A stretch of 64,000 bases of DNA from contig NZ_BMSK01000001.1 of NCBI RefSeq assembly GCF_014649115.1, forward strand, positions 62,001 through 126,000. Direction: 5' to 3'. This document shows positions 35,669-45,490 of this stretch, in pieces. A program made the position numbers and the translations under genes. How positions within the stretch are numbered: the stretch's first letter is position 1; every line of letters begins with the position of its first letter. The notes beneath the pieces are model-generated. The model made no database searches and was not told the origin of the DNA. It saw nothing but the letters and a program-made list of their open reading frames with translations. Origin of the DNA: Streptomyces eurythermus (GTDB taxonomy: Bacteria > Actinomycetota > Actinomycetes > Streptomycetales > Streptomycetaceae).

Positions 35669-37027
35669 GTGGGACGACTCTTCGGCACGGACGGCGTGCG
35701 CGGTGTCGCCAACGCGGATCTGACGGCCGAGCTGGCGCTGGGCCTCTCCGTCGCCGCGGCGCATGTGCTGGCCGAGGCGGGCACCTTCGAGGGCCACAAG
35801 CCGACGGCGGTGGTCGGACGGGACCCGCGCGCGTCCGGGGAGTTCCTGGAGGCCGCGGTGGTGGCCGGGCTGGCCAGCGCGGGCGTCGACGTCCTGCGGG
35901 TCGGCGTGCTGCCGACGCCCGCGGTGGCGTACCTCACCGGCGCGCTCGGCGCCGACCTCGGCGTGATGCTCTCCGCCAGCCACAACGCCATGCCGGACAA
36001 CGGCATCAAGTTCTTCGCCCGCGGCGGCCACAAACTCGCCGACGAACTGGAGGACCGGATCGAGGCGGTCTACGACTCCCACCGGCACGGCGAGCCCTGG
36101 CAGCGGCCGACGGGCGCCGGCGTCGGCCGCGTACGGTCGTACGACGAGGGCTTCGAGCAGTACATCGCCCATCTGCTGGCGGTGCTGCCCAACCGGCTCG
36201 ACGGCCTGAAGATCGTCCTGGACGAAGCACACGGCGCGGCCTCGGGGGTCTCGCCGGAGGTGTTCGCCCGGGCGGGCGCCCAGGTCGTCACGATCGGCGC
36301 CGAGCCGGACGGGCTCAACATCAACGACGGCTGCGGCTCGACCCACCTGGACCTGCTCAAGGCCGCGGTCGCCGAGCACGGGGCCGACCTCGGCATCGCG
36401 CACGACGGTGACGCCGACCGCTGCCTGGCCGTGGACCACACCGGCGAGGAGGTGGACGGGGACCAGATCCTCGCCGTGCTCGCGCTGGCGCTGCGGGAGC
36501 GGTCCGCGCTGCCGTCCGACACGGTGGTGGCCACCGTGATGTCCAACCTCGGCTTCAAGCTGGCGATGGAACGCGAGGGCATCCGGCTCGTGCAGACGGC
36601 CGTGGGCGACCGGTACGTCCTGGAGGAGATGAAGGAGCACGGCTACGCCCTCGGCGGCGAGCAGTCCGGGCACGTCATCATCCTCGACCACGCCACCACC
36701 GGCGACGGCACGCTGACCGGCCTGCTGCTGGCCGCGCGGGTCGCGCAGACCGGCCGTACGCTGCGGGAGCTGGCCTCCGTCATGGAGCGGCTGCCGCAGG
36801 TCCTCATCAACGTGCCGGACGTGGACAAGTCGCGGGTGAAGACGTCCGCCGACCTCGCCGCCGCGGTCGCCGAGGCGGAGCGGGAACTCGGCGAGACCGG
36901 GCGGGTGCTGCTGCGGCCGTCGGGCACGGAGCCGCTGGTGCGGGTGATGGTCGAGGCCGCGGACATCGAGCAGGCCCGGGCGGTCGCGGGACGGCTGGCC
37001 GACGCGGTGAAGGCGGCGCTGGGCTAG
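35669..37027 (+). CDS. glmM: Phosphoglucosamine mutase
   Basis: A 452-residue enzyme turning glucosamine-6-phosphate into glucosamine-1-phosphate for UDP-GlcNAc. N-terminus [20 protein letters not shown]; phosphoserine loop [13 protein letters not shown] (the second Ser, about residue 104); metal loop DGDADRC; sugar loop GGEQSGHV; phosphate-binding [15 protein letters not shown] start with CAGGAGGACAA upstream. It pairs metabolically with glmS at 39572. Confidence 0.98.
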   Translation: MGRLFGTDGVRGVANADLTAELALGLSVAAAHVLAEAGTFEGHKPTAVVGRDPRASGEFLEAAVVAGLASAGVDVLRVGVLPTPAVAYLTGALGADLGVMLSASHNAMPDNGIKFFARGGHKLADELEDRIEAVYDSHRHGEPWQRPTGAGVGRVRSYDEGFEQYIAHLLAVLPNRLDGLKIVLDEAHGAASGVSPEVFARAGAQVVTIGAEPDGLNINDGCGSTHLDLLKAAVAEHGADLGIAHDGDADRCLAVDHTGEEVDGDQILAVLALALRERSALPSDTVVATVMSNLGFKLAMEREGIRLVQTAVGDRYVLEEMKEHGYALGGEQSGHVIILDHATTGDGTLTGLLLAARVAQTGRTLRELASVMERLPQVLINVPDVDKSRVKTSADLAAAVAEAERELGETGRVLLRPSGTEPLVRVMVEAADIEQARAVAGRLADAVKAALG

Positions 37028-37054
37028 CACCGGAACCTGGCGGGGCCGGGCCCT

Positions 37055-37984
37055 TCAAGGGCGTTGGCGCCGACGCTCCCAGAAATACTTCTGAGCGAGC
37101 AGGGTGACGGTCCCCGCCAGCACGATGCCCAGCAGGTTCAGCAGGAGCTGGACGGTGGAGCCGCTGGTCTGTGACGTGTCGCCGTAGGCCAGCGCCACCG
37201 CCGCGTTGGCCGCGGCCGGGACCGTGGTCACCGAGATGGCCACGCCCACCAGGGCGCCCGACTTGGCGGAGGTCAGGGACAGGATCCCGGCGATGCCGGC
37301 GAGCACGGCCACGACGAACGAGAACCAGTCGGGGGCGTAGATGAACCCGGTGTTCGGCCGGGCGCCCTCCAACTGGTCCTTGCTGAACAGCCCGGTCGCG
37401 TCCATCAGCAGGCTGAAGGCGGACGTCAGGGACATGGCCACCGCGAAGCCCACCAGCAGGGCGAGCACCGAGCGCCAGGCCAGGCGCGGACGGCGCCGTA
37501 CCAGCGCTGCGCTGATGCCGGCCAGCGGGCCGAACTCCGGGCCGACCGCCATCGCGCCCACGATCAGGACCGCGTTGTCCAGCACCACACCGCAGGCGGC
37601 GATCATCGTGGCCAGGGTGATGAACGCGAGGTAGGTGACCGAGAGCGTCGACTCCTCGTGGGTGGCCTCGATCAGGCCCTCCCACAGCACCGCGTCCGCG
37701 CCCTCGCCGGGCGCCTTTCTCTCGGCCTCCTCGGCCCGCCGGGACAGCGACAGGCCGATGTCCTCCACGGCGATGGACCCGGTGTCCTCCAGGCCCAGCC
37801 GCCGCAGGCCGGCGATGAGTTGGTCGCCCGCCTCGCGCGCCACGTCGCACAGGACGAGGTCGCCGGCGGGGTCGCGGGCGGTGCCGGGCAGGACGACGAG
37901 GTGGGTGGTGCCGACCGTCCGCTCAATCAGCCGCACCACCTCCTCCGTCTGCCCGGCCGGGGTGATCAGGCGCAGATGCAGCAT
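37055..37984 (-). CDS. DUF389 membrane protein
   Basis: A 309-residue protein. N-terminal soluble part (HLRLITPAGQTEEVVRLIER; VLCDVAREAGDQLIAGLRRL) then about five or six membrane spans (TYLAFITLATMIAACGVVLD; AVLIVGAMAVGPEFGPLAGI; SVLALLVGFAVAMSLTSAFS). The VGAMAVGPEFGPLAGI segment is characteristic of DUF389. ATG 37984 is chosen with GGATGGG upstream; an upstream TTG would add four residues. The family's transport or sensing role is not established. Convergent with glmM. Confidence 0.88.
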   Translation of the reverse strand: MLHLRLITPAGQTEEVVRLIERTVGTTHLVVLPGTARDPAGDLVLCDVAREAGDQLIAGLRRLGLEDTGSIAVEDIGLSLSRRAEEAERKAPGEGADAVLWEGLIEATHEESTLSVTYLAFITLATMIAACGVVLDNAVLIVGAMAVGPEFGPLAGISAALVRRRPRLAWRSVLALLVGFAVAMSLTSAFSLLMDATGLFSKDQLEGARPNTGFIYAPDWFSFVVAVLAGIAGILSLTSAKSGALVGVAISVTTVPAAANAAVALAYGDTSQTSGSTVQLLLNLLGIVLAGTVTLLAQKYFWERRRQRP

Positions 37985-38005
37985 GCGCCCATCCAACCGG
38001 ACCGG

Positions 38006-38995
38006 CTACAGCTTGCGCAGCCGCAGCCGCTGCACCTTGTGGTCCGGGCCCTTGCGCAGGATGAGGCCGGCCCGGCCGCGGGTCGGGGCGATGTTCTCCA
38101 CCAGGTTCGGCTGGTTGATGGTCCGCCAGAGCATGCGCGCGTAGTCCAGGGCCTCCTCCTCGGAGACCTGGGTGTACTTGCGGAAGTACGACGACGGGTT
38201 CTGGAAGGCGGTCTGCCGCAGCTTCCGGAAGCGGCTGAGGTACCAGCGCTCGATGTCCTCGGTGCTCGCGTCGACGTACACGCTGAAGTCGAAGTAGTCG
38301 GCGAGACCGACCCGGGTACGGCCGTCCTTGCCGGGCAGGGCGGGCTGGAGTACGTTCAGGCCCTCCACGATGAGGATGTCCGGACGGCGGACGACGAGGC
38401 GTTCGCCCGGCACGATGTCGTAGATCAGGTGGGAGTAGACCGGCGCGGACACCTCGTCCTTGCCGGCCTTGATGTCGGCGACGAAACGGGTCAGGGCCCG
38501 GCGGTCGTAGGACTCGGGGAAACCTTTCCGCGACATCAGGCCGCGGGCCTCCAGCTCCCGGGTGGGCAGCAGGAAGCCGTCCGTCGTGACCAGTTCCACG
38601 CGGGGGTGCTCGGGCCAGCGGGAGAGCAGGGCCTGGAGCAGGCGGGCGACGGTGGACTTGCCGACGGCCACGGAGCCGGCGACGCCTATCACGAACGGGG
38701 TGCCGGACTGGGAGCCCTTTTCCCCGAGGAAGGTGTTCAGCGCGCCGCGCAGACCGTCCGTGGCGCCGACGTAGAGGTTGAGGAGCCTGGAGAGCGGGAG
38801 GTAGATGTCCCGCACCTCGTCCAGGTCGATGACGTCACCGAGACCGCGGAGCTTCTCCACCTCCTCGGCACTGAGCGGCAACGGCGTCTTGTCGCGCAGC
38901 GCGCTCCACTCGGCGCGGGTGAGATCGACGTAAGGAGTCGCCTCCGGCCTGTGCCGGTGGGCGCTCCGGGGCATCGAGGAGACCGGTGAGATCAC
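38006..38995 (-). CDS. coaA: Pantothenate kinase, type I
   Basis: A 329-residue enzyme phosphorylating pantothenate, first step of CoA synthesis. Walker [13 protein letters not shown]; conserved [59 protein letters not shown] and the C-terminal [20 protein letters not shown]. Start codon GTG 38995 lies right behind TAACAAT (minus strand), so the transcript may be leaderless or nearly so. The 17-bp hairpin at 39066-39107 lies upstream. Confidence 0.96.
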   Translation of the reverse strand: MISPVSSMPRSAHRHRPEATPYVDLTRAEWSALRDKTPLPLSAEEVEKLRGLGDVIDLDEVRDIYLPLSRLLNLYVGATDGLRGALNTFLGEKGSQSGTPFVIGVAGSVAVGKSTVARLLQALLSRWPEHPRVELVTTDGFLLPTRELEARGLMSRKGFPESYDRRALTRFVADIKAGKDEVSAPVYSHLIYDIVPGERLVVRRPDILIVEGLNVLQPALPGKDGRTRVGLADYFDFSVYVDASTEDIERWYLSRFRKLRQTAFQNPSSYFRKYTQVSEEEALDYARMLWRTINQPNLVENIAPTRGRAGLILRKGPDHKVQRLRLRKL

Positions 38996-39065
38996 AGTCC
39001 ATTGTTAACGGAGTTTGAACGGGGTGGCGGGGTGGGGTGCGTCACGTGGCCTCCGGCGGGAGACC

Positions 39066-39107
39066 GGACGGTGTTCCTCCCCGAGCTGCCGGGGAGGAAC
39101 ACCGTCC
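39066..39107. terminator. Perfect 17-bp inverted repeat, probable terminator
   Basis: GGACGGTGTTCCTCCCC (39066-39082) and its exact complement (39091-39107) around an 8-nt loop GAGCTGCC. It stands 7 bp past the end of the broken gene at 39114-39484 (minus strand). Transcripts from that gene would be stopped before coaA. Confidence 0.7.
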
Positions 39108-39113
39108 GTGCCG

Positions 39114-39484
39114 CTACGGCCGTTCGACCAGGTACTTCACGGAGTCCACGACGAACTCGCCGTACTGGAGAGCCGATCCGACGGCCTCCAGCCGCTGGTA
39201 CTGATCCGGGGACAGTGAGGCGTCCGGCGCGCATCTCATCGTTCTGAGCAGCACCCGGAACGCCAGGTCCGGGGTGCAGCGGCGCGCGCAGTCGGTGAGC
39301 GCCGCTCGGACCTCGGGGTCCAGGAACCGTGCCGCGTCGATCCCGGCGAGGACCGCGTCGAGGCAGGCGGCGCCGTCCTCCGCGTCCGCGCCTGTGAACG
39401 GTCCGCCTCCGCGCCCGTGGACAGCCGTGCCTCACACAGCGCCGGAGAAGGGAGGCTGGCCCGCCTCGGACGGTGTGACTGCAC
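39114..39484 (-). pseudogene. Frameshifted remnant of a conserved protein
   Basis: Reading from the minus strand, one frame ends in a clear natural C-terminus (CLDAVLAGIDAARFLDPEVR; FRVLLRTMRCAPDASLSPDQ; QYGEFVVDSVKYLVERP then TAG at 39114-39116). That frame has no start codon and is closed by TGA about 90 codons upstream of its end. A second frame starting at GTG 39484 reads into ALCEARLSTGAEADR and would join the first by a frameshift near 39400. So the gene appears broken or mis-sequenced. The product family was not recognised. Confidence 0.5.
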
Positions 39485-39537
39485 AAAGGCCCTTCGTACG
39501 ACGGTGGGAATTTCCGATTCCGGGCAGGGTGCGGCCG

Positions 39538-39564
39538 TTTCTGATCGGTTGTGGCCCTTAGGCT
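39538..39564 (+). promoter_or_regulatory. glmS promoter giving leaderless mRNA
   Basis: TAGGCT (39559-39564) lies 7 nt before the glmS ATG, so transcription should start at or next to the A of ATG. A weak -35 (TTTCTG, 39538-39543) is 15 nt upstream of the -10 box. There is no Shine-Dalgarno sequence and no room for a glmS ribozyme. Confidence 0.6.
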
Positions 39565-39571
39565 GCCGCTC

Positions 39572-41419
39572 ATGTGCGGAATCGTGGGATACGTAGGGTC
39601 ACAGTCGGCGCTGGATGTCGTGATGGCCGGGCTGAAGCGGCTGGAGTACCGAGGCTACGACTCGGCGGGGGTCGCCGTGCTCGCGGACGGCGGGCTGGCC
39701 GCCGCGAAGAAGGCCGGGAAGCTGGTCAACCTGGAGAAGGAGCTGGTCGAACGGCCGCTGCCGACCGGCTCGACCGGCATCGGGCACACCCGCTGGGCCA
39801 CCCACGGCGGGCCCACGGACGCCAACGCGCACCCGCACCTGGACAACGCCGGCCGGGTCGCCGTGGTGCACAACGGCATCATCGAGAACTTCGCCCTACT
39901 GCGCGCCGAACTCGCCGAGCGCGGGCACGAGTTGACCTCCGAGACGGACACCGAGGTCGTCGCCCACCTGCTCGCCGAGGAGTTCTCGGTCACCGCCGAC
40001 CTCGCCGAGGCGATGCGGCTGGTGTGCCGCCGGCTGGAAGGCGCGTTCACCCTGGTCGCGGTGCACGCCGACGCCCCGGACGTGGTGGTCGGCGCCCGCC
40101 GCAACTCGCCGCTGGTGGTGGGCGTCGGCGAGGGCGAGGCGTTCCTGGCCTCCGACGTCGCCGCGTTCATCGCCCACACCCGCTCCGCGATCGAGCTGGG
40201 CCAGGACCAGGTGGTCGAACTGCGCCGGGACGGCGTCACGGTGACCGGCTTCGACGGCCGCCCGGCCGACATCCGCTCCTACCACGTGGACTGGGACGCC
40301 TCCGCCGCCGAGAAGGGCGGCTACGACTACTTCATGCTCAAGGAGATCGCCGAGCAGCCCAAGGCCGTCGCCGACACCCTGCTCGGCCGCATCGACCCCA
40401 GCGGCTCGCTGACCCTGGACGAGGTGCGGATCAGCCCCTCCGAACTGCGCGAGGTCGACAAGGTCGTCATCGTCGCCTGCGGTACGGCCTTCCACGCCGG
40501 CCTGATCGCCAAGTACGCCATCGAGCACTGGACCCGCATCCCCTGCGAGGTCGAGCTGGCCAGCGAGTTCCGCTACCGCGACCCGATCCTGGACGGCCGC
40601 TCCCTGGTGATCGCCATCTCCCAGTCCGGCGAGACCATGGACACCCTGATGGCGCTGCGGCACGCCCGCGAACAGGGCTCCAAGGTGCTGGCGATCTGCA
40701 ACACCAACGGCTCGACCATCCCCCGAGAGTCCGACGCCGTGCTGTACACGCACGCCGGCCCCGAGGTCGCCGTCGCCTCGACCAAGGCATTCCTCACCCA
40801 GCTCGTCGCCTGCTACCTGGTCGCCCTGTACCTCGGCCAGGTGCGCGGCACCAAGTGGGGCGACGAGGTCCACGCGGTCATCAAGGACCTGTCCCGGATC
40901 TCGCACGAGGTGGAACGGGTCCTGGAGACCATGGAGCCGGTCCGGGCGCTGGCCCGCACCCTGGCCACGAAGAACACCGTCCTCTTCCTCGGCCGGCACG
41001 TCGGCTACCCGGTGGCCCTGGAAGGCGCGCTGAAGCTCAAGGAACTCGCCTACATGCACGCGGAGGGCTTCGCCGCCGGCGAGCTGAAGCACGGCCCGAT
41101 CGCGCTGATCGAGGAGGACCTGCCGGTGGTGGTGGTCGTACCGTCGCCGCGCGGCCGGTCCCTCCTGCACGACAAGATCGTGTCCAACATCCAGGAGATC
41201 CGCGCGCGCGGCGCCCGCACCATCGTCATCGCGGAGGAGGGCGACGAGACGGTGGTCCCGTACGCCGACCACCTGATCCGCATCCCGGTCACGCCGACGC
41301 TGCTCCAGCCGCTGGTGGCCACCGTGCCGTTGCAGGTCTTCGCCTGCGAGCTGGCCACGGCCCGGGGCAACGAGGTGGACCAGCCCCGGAACCTGGCGAA
41401 GTCCGTCACCGTGGAGTGA
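39572..41419 (+). CDS. glmS: Glutamine-fructose-6-phosphate aminotransferase
   Basis: A 615-residue enzyme making glucosamine-6-phosphate from fructose-6-phosphate and glutamine. ATG 39572 puts Cys2 (MCGIVGYVGSQSALD) in place as the N-terminal nucleophile of the glutaminase domain (1-240; HTRWATHGGPTDANAHPH). Two SIS isomerase domains follow (ISQSGETMDTLMALRHAREQ; LGRHVGYPVALEGALKLKEL) and the C-terminus LARGN-type EVDQPRNLAKSVTVE. No ribosome binding site; a -10 box 7 nt upstream suggests a leaderless message. Confidence 0.98.
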   Translation: MCGIVGYVGSQSALDVVMAGLKRLEYRGYDSAGVAVLADGGLAAAKKAGKLVNLEKELVERPLPTGSTGIGHTRWATHGGPTDANAHPHLDNAGRVAVVHNGIIENFALLRAELAERGHELTSETDTEVVAHLLAEEFSVTADLAEAMRLVCRRLEGAFTLVAVHADAPDVVVGARRNSPLVVGVGEGEAFLASDVAAFIAHTRSAIELGQDQVVELRRDGVTVTGFDGRPADIRSYHVDWDASAAEKGGYDYFMLKEIAEQPKAVADTLLGRIDPSGSLTLDEVRISPSELREVDKVVIVACGTAFHAGLIAKYAIEHWTRIPCEVELASEFRYRDPILDGRSLVIAISQSGETMDTLMALRHAREQGSKVLAICNTNGSTIPRESDAVLYTHAGPEVAVASTKAFLTQLVACYLVALYLGQVRGTKWGDEVHAVIKDLSRISHEVERVLETMEPVRALARTLATKNTVLFLGRHVGYPVALEGALKLKELAYMHAEGFAAGELKHGPIALIEEDLPVVVVVPSPRGRSLLHDKIVSNIQEIRARGARTIVIAEEGDETVVPYADHLIRIPVTPTLLQPLVATVPLQVFACELATARGNEVDQPRNLAKSVTVE

Positions 41420-41449
41420 GCCGGACGCTCCGGGACGGGGAGCCGCTCC

Positions 41450-42232
41450 TCAGTGGACGGACAGGCCGCCGTCCACGTGGATCGACTGGCCGGTGACATA
41501 GGCGGAGGCGCCACTCGCCAGGAACACGGCCGCGCCCGCGAAGTCCTCGGCCACGCCGTTGCGGCCGGTCATCGTGCGCGCGGCCAGGGCCGCCACCCGC
41601 TCCGGGTCGGCCGACAGCCGCGCGTTGAGCGGGGTCATCACAAAGCCCGGGACCAGGGTGTTGCAGGTGACCCCGTACGGCGACCACGCCTCGGCCTGGG
41701 AGCGGGCCAGCGACTCCAGCCCGCCCTTCGACACGCCGTAGGCGCCGCTCTGCACGAACGCCCGGTGCGCCTGCTGGGAGCTGATGTGGATGATCCGGCC
41801 GAAGCCCCGCTCGGCCATCCGCGGCCCGAACCGCTGCCCCAGCAGGAACGGCGCCTCCAGGTTCACCGCCATGGTGGCGTCCCACACGTCCTCGCCCAGC
41901 TCGCCCAGCGGCGGACGCAGGTTGATCCCGGCGGAGTTGACGAGGATGTCGGGCTCCCCGAACACGGCCACCGCGTCCTCGGCGGCCGCGCGCACCCCGT
42001 CCCGGCTGCCCAGATCGCCGCTCACCCAGGCCGCCCGGCAGCCGTCTGCCGTCAACTCCGCCACTGTGTCGGCGAGTTCCCTCTCGCGCCGGGCCACGAC
42101 CACGACGCTCGCCCCGGCCCGCGCCAGCGCCCCCGCCACGGCCCGCCCGATGCCCGAGCTGCCCCCGGTCACCAGCGCGACACGGCCGTCCAGCGCGAAC
42201 AGGCCGGAGAGATAAGCGTTCGATGAGGTCAT
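41450..42232 (-). CDS. SDR family oxidoreductase
   Basis: A 260-residue short-chain dehydrogenase. TGGSSGIGRAVA cofactor motif at about residues 22-33, NSAG at about 98-101, catalytic Ser in ISSQQAHRAF and YGVSKGG (Tyr-x3-Lys), and C-terminal FLASGASAYVTGQSIHVDGG typical of the classical type such as gluconate 5-dehydrogenase-like or 3-oxoacyl reductase enzymes. ATG 42232 fits the family N-terminus, and TACGCT lies 6 nt upstream (leaderless). It is divergent from acpS with only 64 bp between starts. Substrate unknown. Confidence 0.93.
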   Translation of the reverse strand: MTSSNAYLSGLFALDGRVALVTGGSSGIGRAVAGALARAGASVVVVARRERELADTVAELTADGCRAAWVSGDLGSRDGVRAAAEDAVAVFGEPDILVNSAGINLRPPLGELGEDVWDATMAVNLEAPFLLGQRFGPRMAERGFGRIIHISSQQAHRAFVQSGAYGVSKGGLESLARSQAEAWSPYGVTCNTLVPGFVMTPLNARLSADPERVAALAARTMTGRNGVAEDFAGAAVFLASGASAYVTGQSIHVDGGLSVH

Positions 42233-42238
42233 GTCCGC

Positions 42239-42289
42239 AGCGTAGGTGACGTGGTGTCGCCGGTACGCCGTCGGCCCGGGTCGTAGGGT
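42239..42289. promoter_or_regulatory. Divergent leaderless promoters of SDR gene and acpS
   Basis: Minus strand: TACGCT (42244-42239), 6 nt before the SDR ATG. Plus strand: TAGGGT (42284-42289), 7 nt before the acpS ATG. Both -10 boxes put the transcription start at the start codon. They are 39 bp apart, so polymerases may compete. Confidence 0.55.
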
Positions 42290-42296
42290 GCTCGGC

Positions 42297-42668
42297 ATGA
42301 GCATCATCGGGGTGGGCATCGACGTCGCCGAGATCGACCGGTTCCGGGCGTCCCTGGAGCGGACGCCGGGGCTGGCCGACCGGCTGTTCGTGGCGCACGA
42401 ACTGCTGCTGCCCAGCGGGGAGCGGCGCGGCATCGCCTCGCTCGCGGCCCGGTTCGCCGCCAAGGAGGCGCTGGCCAAGGCGCTGGGGGCACCGCCGGGA
42501 CTGCACTGGACCGACGCCGAGGTGTACGTGGAGGACAGCGGCCAGCCCCGCCTGCGGGTGAAGGGCACGGTGGCCGCGCGCGCGGCCGAGCTGGGCGTAC
42601 GGGCCTGGCACGTGTCGCTCAGTCACGACGCCGGTGTGGCCTCGGCCGTGGTGATCGCCGAGGGCTGA
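42297..42668 (+). CDS. acpS: Holo-[acyl-carrier-protein] synthase
   Basis: A 123-residue phosphopantetheinyl transferase that activates ACP with Co[14 protein letters not shown] (Asp metal ligand) at residues 5-17, [13 protein letters not shown] (Glu metal ligand) and C-terminal [19 protein letters not shown]. Normal AcpS length. Leaderless-type start. In Streptomyces this enzyme can also serve polyketide carrier proteins. Confidence 0.97.
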   Translation: MSIIGVGIDVAEIDRFRASLERTPGLADRLFVAHELLLPSGERRGIASLAARFAAKEALAKALGAPPGLHWTDAEVYVEDSGQPRLRVKGTVAARAAELGVRAWHVSLSHDAGVASAVVIAEG

Positions 42669-42722
42669 CCGGACCGGCCCCGCGGGTGTGGACGGCCCGG
42701 GTTCGGGGGCAGACTCGGTGCC

Positions 42723-44156
42723 ATGCGAACTGCGTACAGCGTGGAGACGGTAAGGGCGGCCGAACGGGCCCTGATGGCACGGCTGCCGGAGGGCGCGCTG
42801 ATGCAGCGGGCCGCCGCCGGGCTGGCCGCCGCCTGCGCCGGACTGCTCGGGCGGGTGTCCGGCAGCCGGGTGGTGCTGCTGGTGGGCAGCGGGGACAACG
42901 GCGGGGACGCCCTGTACGCGGGGGCCCGGCTGGCCCGGCGCGGCGCCGGGGTGACCGCCGTCCTGCTCGCGCCGGAACGGACCCACGCCGCCGGGCTGGC
43001 CGCGCTGCGCCGGGCGGGCGGCCGGACCGTCACCGCGGACCGGGGCGAGGAGGCGATCGCGCGGGCCCGCCTGGTCGTGGACGGGATCGTCGGCATCGGC
43101 GGCAAGGGCGGGCTCCGGCCGGACGCCGCACGGCTCGCCGAGGCGGTCGCGCGCTCCGGGGCCGCCGTCGTCGCCGTGGACCTGCCCAGCGGCGTCGACG
43201 CGGACACCGGGGAGGTACGGGGGGCCGCGCTGCGCGCCGACCTCACCGTCACCTTCGGCGCGTACAAGCCCGGGCTGCTGGTGGATCCCGCGCGGGAGTA
43301 CGCCGGAGTGGTCCGGTTCGTCGGCATCGGCATCGAACCGCCGCCCGCCGACGCCGTACTCCAGGCCCTGCAACACGCGGACGTGGCCCGGCTGTTGCCG
43401 ACTCCGGAGGCGGAGAGCGACAAGTACCGGCGCGGGGTGGTCGGCATCGCGGCGGGCTCGGCACGGTACCCGGGCGCGGCCGTGCTGGCGGTGTCCGGGG
43501 CGCTGCGCGGCGGCGCCGGGGCCGTACGGTACGTCGGCCCGGCCGGGGACGCGGTCCTCGCGCGCTTCCCGGAGACCCTCGTCTCCGACGCCGGACCCGC
43601 CAAGGCCGGCCGGGTGCAGGCGTGGGTGACCGGGCCGGGCGCCGGGGACGACGCGGCGACCGTGGCCGAGGTGCTGGCGACGGACGTGCCCGTACTGCTC
43701 GACGCGGACGGGCTGCGGCTGGCCGACCGGGACACCGTACGGGGGCGCGGCGCGCCGACGCTGATGACCCCGCACGCGGGCGAAGCCGCCGCGCTGCTGG
43801 GGGTGCGGCGCGAGGAGGTCGAGGCCGCCCGGCTGGCCGCGGTGCGCGAACTGGCCGCGGCCTACCGGGCGACGGTCCTGCTGAAGGGCTCCACCACCCT
43901 GGTCGCCGGCCCCGGCGGCGGACCGGTACGGGTCAACCCCACCGGCACGCCCTGGCTGGCCACGGCAGGCAGCGGCGATGTGCTCTCCGGCCTCGCCGGC
44001 TCCCTGCTGGCGGCCGGCCTGGACCCGCTGGACGCCGGGAGCGTGGCCGCGTATCTGCACGGCCTGGCGGGCCGCTTCGCCGCGCAGGGGGCGCCGACGG
44101 GGGCCCACGACGTGGCGGCCCGGATCCCCGAGGCTTGGCGGAACGTACGGGGGTGA
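42723..44156 (+). CDS. nnr: Bifunctional NAD(P)H-hydrate repair enzyme (epimerase + dehydratase)
   Basis: A 477-residue fusion. N-terminal NnrE epimerase domain (residues 1-215; GSGDNGGDALYAGARLARRG, DLPSGVDADTG) and C-terminal NnrD ADP/ATP-dependent dehydratase domain (230-477; LMTPHAGEAAALL, then PTGTPWLATAGSGDVLSGLA with the ATP-site Asp). Together they repair hydrated NADH/NADPH. CAGACT lies 7 nt before the ATG with no ribosome binding site, so probably leaderless. Standard two-domain bacterial form. Confidence 0.96.
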   Translation: MRTAYSVETVRAAERALMARLPEGALMQRAAAGLAAACAGLLGRVSGSRVVLLVGSGDNGGDALYAGARLARRGAGVTAVLLAPERTHAAGLAALRRAGGRTVTADRGEEAIARARLVVDGIVGIGGKGGLRPDAARLAEAVARSGAAVVAVDLPSGVDADTGEVRGAALRADLTVTFGAYKPGLLVDPAREYAGVVRFVGIGIEPPPADAVLQALQHADVARLLPTPEAESDKYRRGVVGIAAGSARYPGAAVLAVSGALRGGAGAVRYVGPAGDAVLARFPETLVSDAGPAKAGRVQAWVTGPGAGDDAATVAEVLATDVPVLLDADGLRLADRDTVRGRGAPTLMTPHAGEAAALLGVRREEVEAARLAAVRELAAAYRATVLLKGSTTLVAGPGGGPVRVNPTGTPWLATAGSGDVLSGLAGSLLAAGLDPLDAGSVAAYLHGLAGRFAAQGAPTGAHDVAARIPEAWRNVRG

Positions 44157-44280
44157 GCCGCCGGGATCCGGCATTCGGGGGCGTCGGGGGTTCCGGGTGC
44201 CTGGGCTCGGCGGAGGTGTCGCGGGTACCGGCCCCCGGCCCCCCAGGGGCCGTCGGTGGGCTCTGAGAGACTGGGGCGCG

Positions 44281-45450
44281 ATGACTGAGACAGCAGCTGA
44301 GCCGACCGCCGCCCTGCGCGCCCGCGCCGAGATCGATCTGGGCGCCCTGCGCGCCAATGTGCGCGCCCTGCGCGCCCGGGCGAAGAGCGCCGCCGTGATG
44401 GCCGTCGTCAAGTCCGACGCGTACGGCCACGGCGCGGTGCCGTGCGCCCGTGCCGCCCTCGCGGCCGGTGCCACCTGGCTCGGCACGGCCACCGCCGAGG
44501 AGGCCCTCGCGCTGCGTGCCGCCGGGCTGTCCGGCCGTCTGCTGTGCTGGCTGTGGGTGCCGGGCGGCCCCTGGCGGGAGGCCGTCGAGGCCGACATCGA
44601 CGTGTCGCTGAGCGGCATGTGGGCGCTGCGCGAGGTCACCGCCGCCGCCCGCGCGGCGGGCCGGCCCGCGCGCGTGCAGCTCAAGGCCGACACCGGGCTC
44701 GGCCGCAACGGCTGCCAGCCCGGAGCCGACTGGGCCGAACTGGTCGGCGAGGCGCTGCGCGCCGAGGCCGAGGGGCTGGTCCGGATCACCGGACTGTGGT
44801 CGCACTTCGCGTGCGCGGACGAGCCGGGGCACCCGTCCATCGCCGCCCAGCTCACCCGGTTCCGGGAGATGGTGGCCCACGCCGAGGAGCGGGGCGTACG
44901 GCCCGAGGTGCGGCACATCGCCAACTCGCCGGCCACCCTCACCCTGCCCGAGGCCCACTTCGACCTGGTCCGCACCGGCATCGCGATGTACGGCATCTCG
45001 CCCAGTCCCGAACTGGGCACCCCGGCGGACTACGGGCTGCGCCCGGTGATGACGCTCAGCGCCTCGCTGGCCCTGGTCAAGCACACGCCGGGCGGCCACG
45101 GCGTCAGTTACGGCCACCACTACGTCACCTCCGGCGAGACCACCCTCGGCCTGGTGCCGGTCGGCTACGCGGACGGCATCCCGCGGCATGCCTCGGGCAC
45201 CGGCCCGGTGCTGGTCGACGGCAAGTGGCGGACGGTCGCCGGACGGGTCGCCATGGACCAGTTCGTGGTGGACCTCGGCGGTGACGAGCCCCCGGTGGGG
45301 ACCGAGGCGGTGCTCTTCGGACCGGGCGACCGGGGCGAGCCCACCGCCGAGGACTGGGCGCAGGCCTGCGGCACGATCGCGTACGAGATCGTCACCCGCA
45401 TCGGCACCCGGGTCCCGCGCGTCCATGTGAACGAGCGGGAAGCCGGGTAA
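44281..45450 (+). CDS. alr: Alanine racemase
   Basis: A 389-residue PLP enzyme interconverting L- and D-alanine for peptidoglycan. ARAEIDLGALRANVRALR leads into the PLP-lysine motif VMAVVKSDAYGHG; KADTGLGRNGCQP and HIANSPATL; catalytic Tyr in the C-terminal barrel contact region (YGHHYVTSGETTLGLVPVGY, MDQFVVDLGG). ATG 44281 has GAGACT 8 nt upstream and no ribosome binding site. The downstream hydrolase begins 40 nt later. Confidence 0.97.
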   Translation: MTETAAEPTAALRARAEIDLGALRANVRALRARAKSAAVMAVVKSDAYGHGAVPCARAALAAGATWLGTATAEEALALRAAGLSGRLLCWLWVPGGPWREAVEADIDVSLSGMWALREVTAAARAAGRPARVQLKADTGLGRNGCQPGADWAELVGEALRAEAEGLVRITGLWSHFACADEPGHPSIAAQLTRFREMVAHAEERGVRPEVRHIANSPATLTLPEAHFDLVRTGIAMYGISPSPELGTPADYGLRPVMTLSASLALVKHTPGGHGVSYGHHYVTSGETTLGLVPVGYADGIPRHASGTGPVLVDGKWRTVAGRVAMDQFVVDLGGDEPPVGTEAVLFGPGDRGEPTAEDWAQACGTIAYEIVTRIGTRVPRVHVNEREAG

Positions 45451-45490
45451 CCCGTCCAGGCGAACTCCAGCAGGGGAAGAGGAGCGGTAC

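Noticed and set aside
39484..39571. glmS ribozyme or riboswitch upstream of glmS
   Set aside because: A -10 box lies only 7 nt before the ATG, so there is no room for a leader RNA.
41406..45020. A 1204-codon minus-strand frame across acpS, nnr and alr
   Set aside because: Antisense frame; the plus strand carries clear enzyme motifs throughout.
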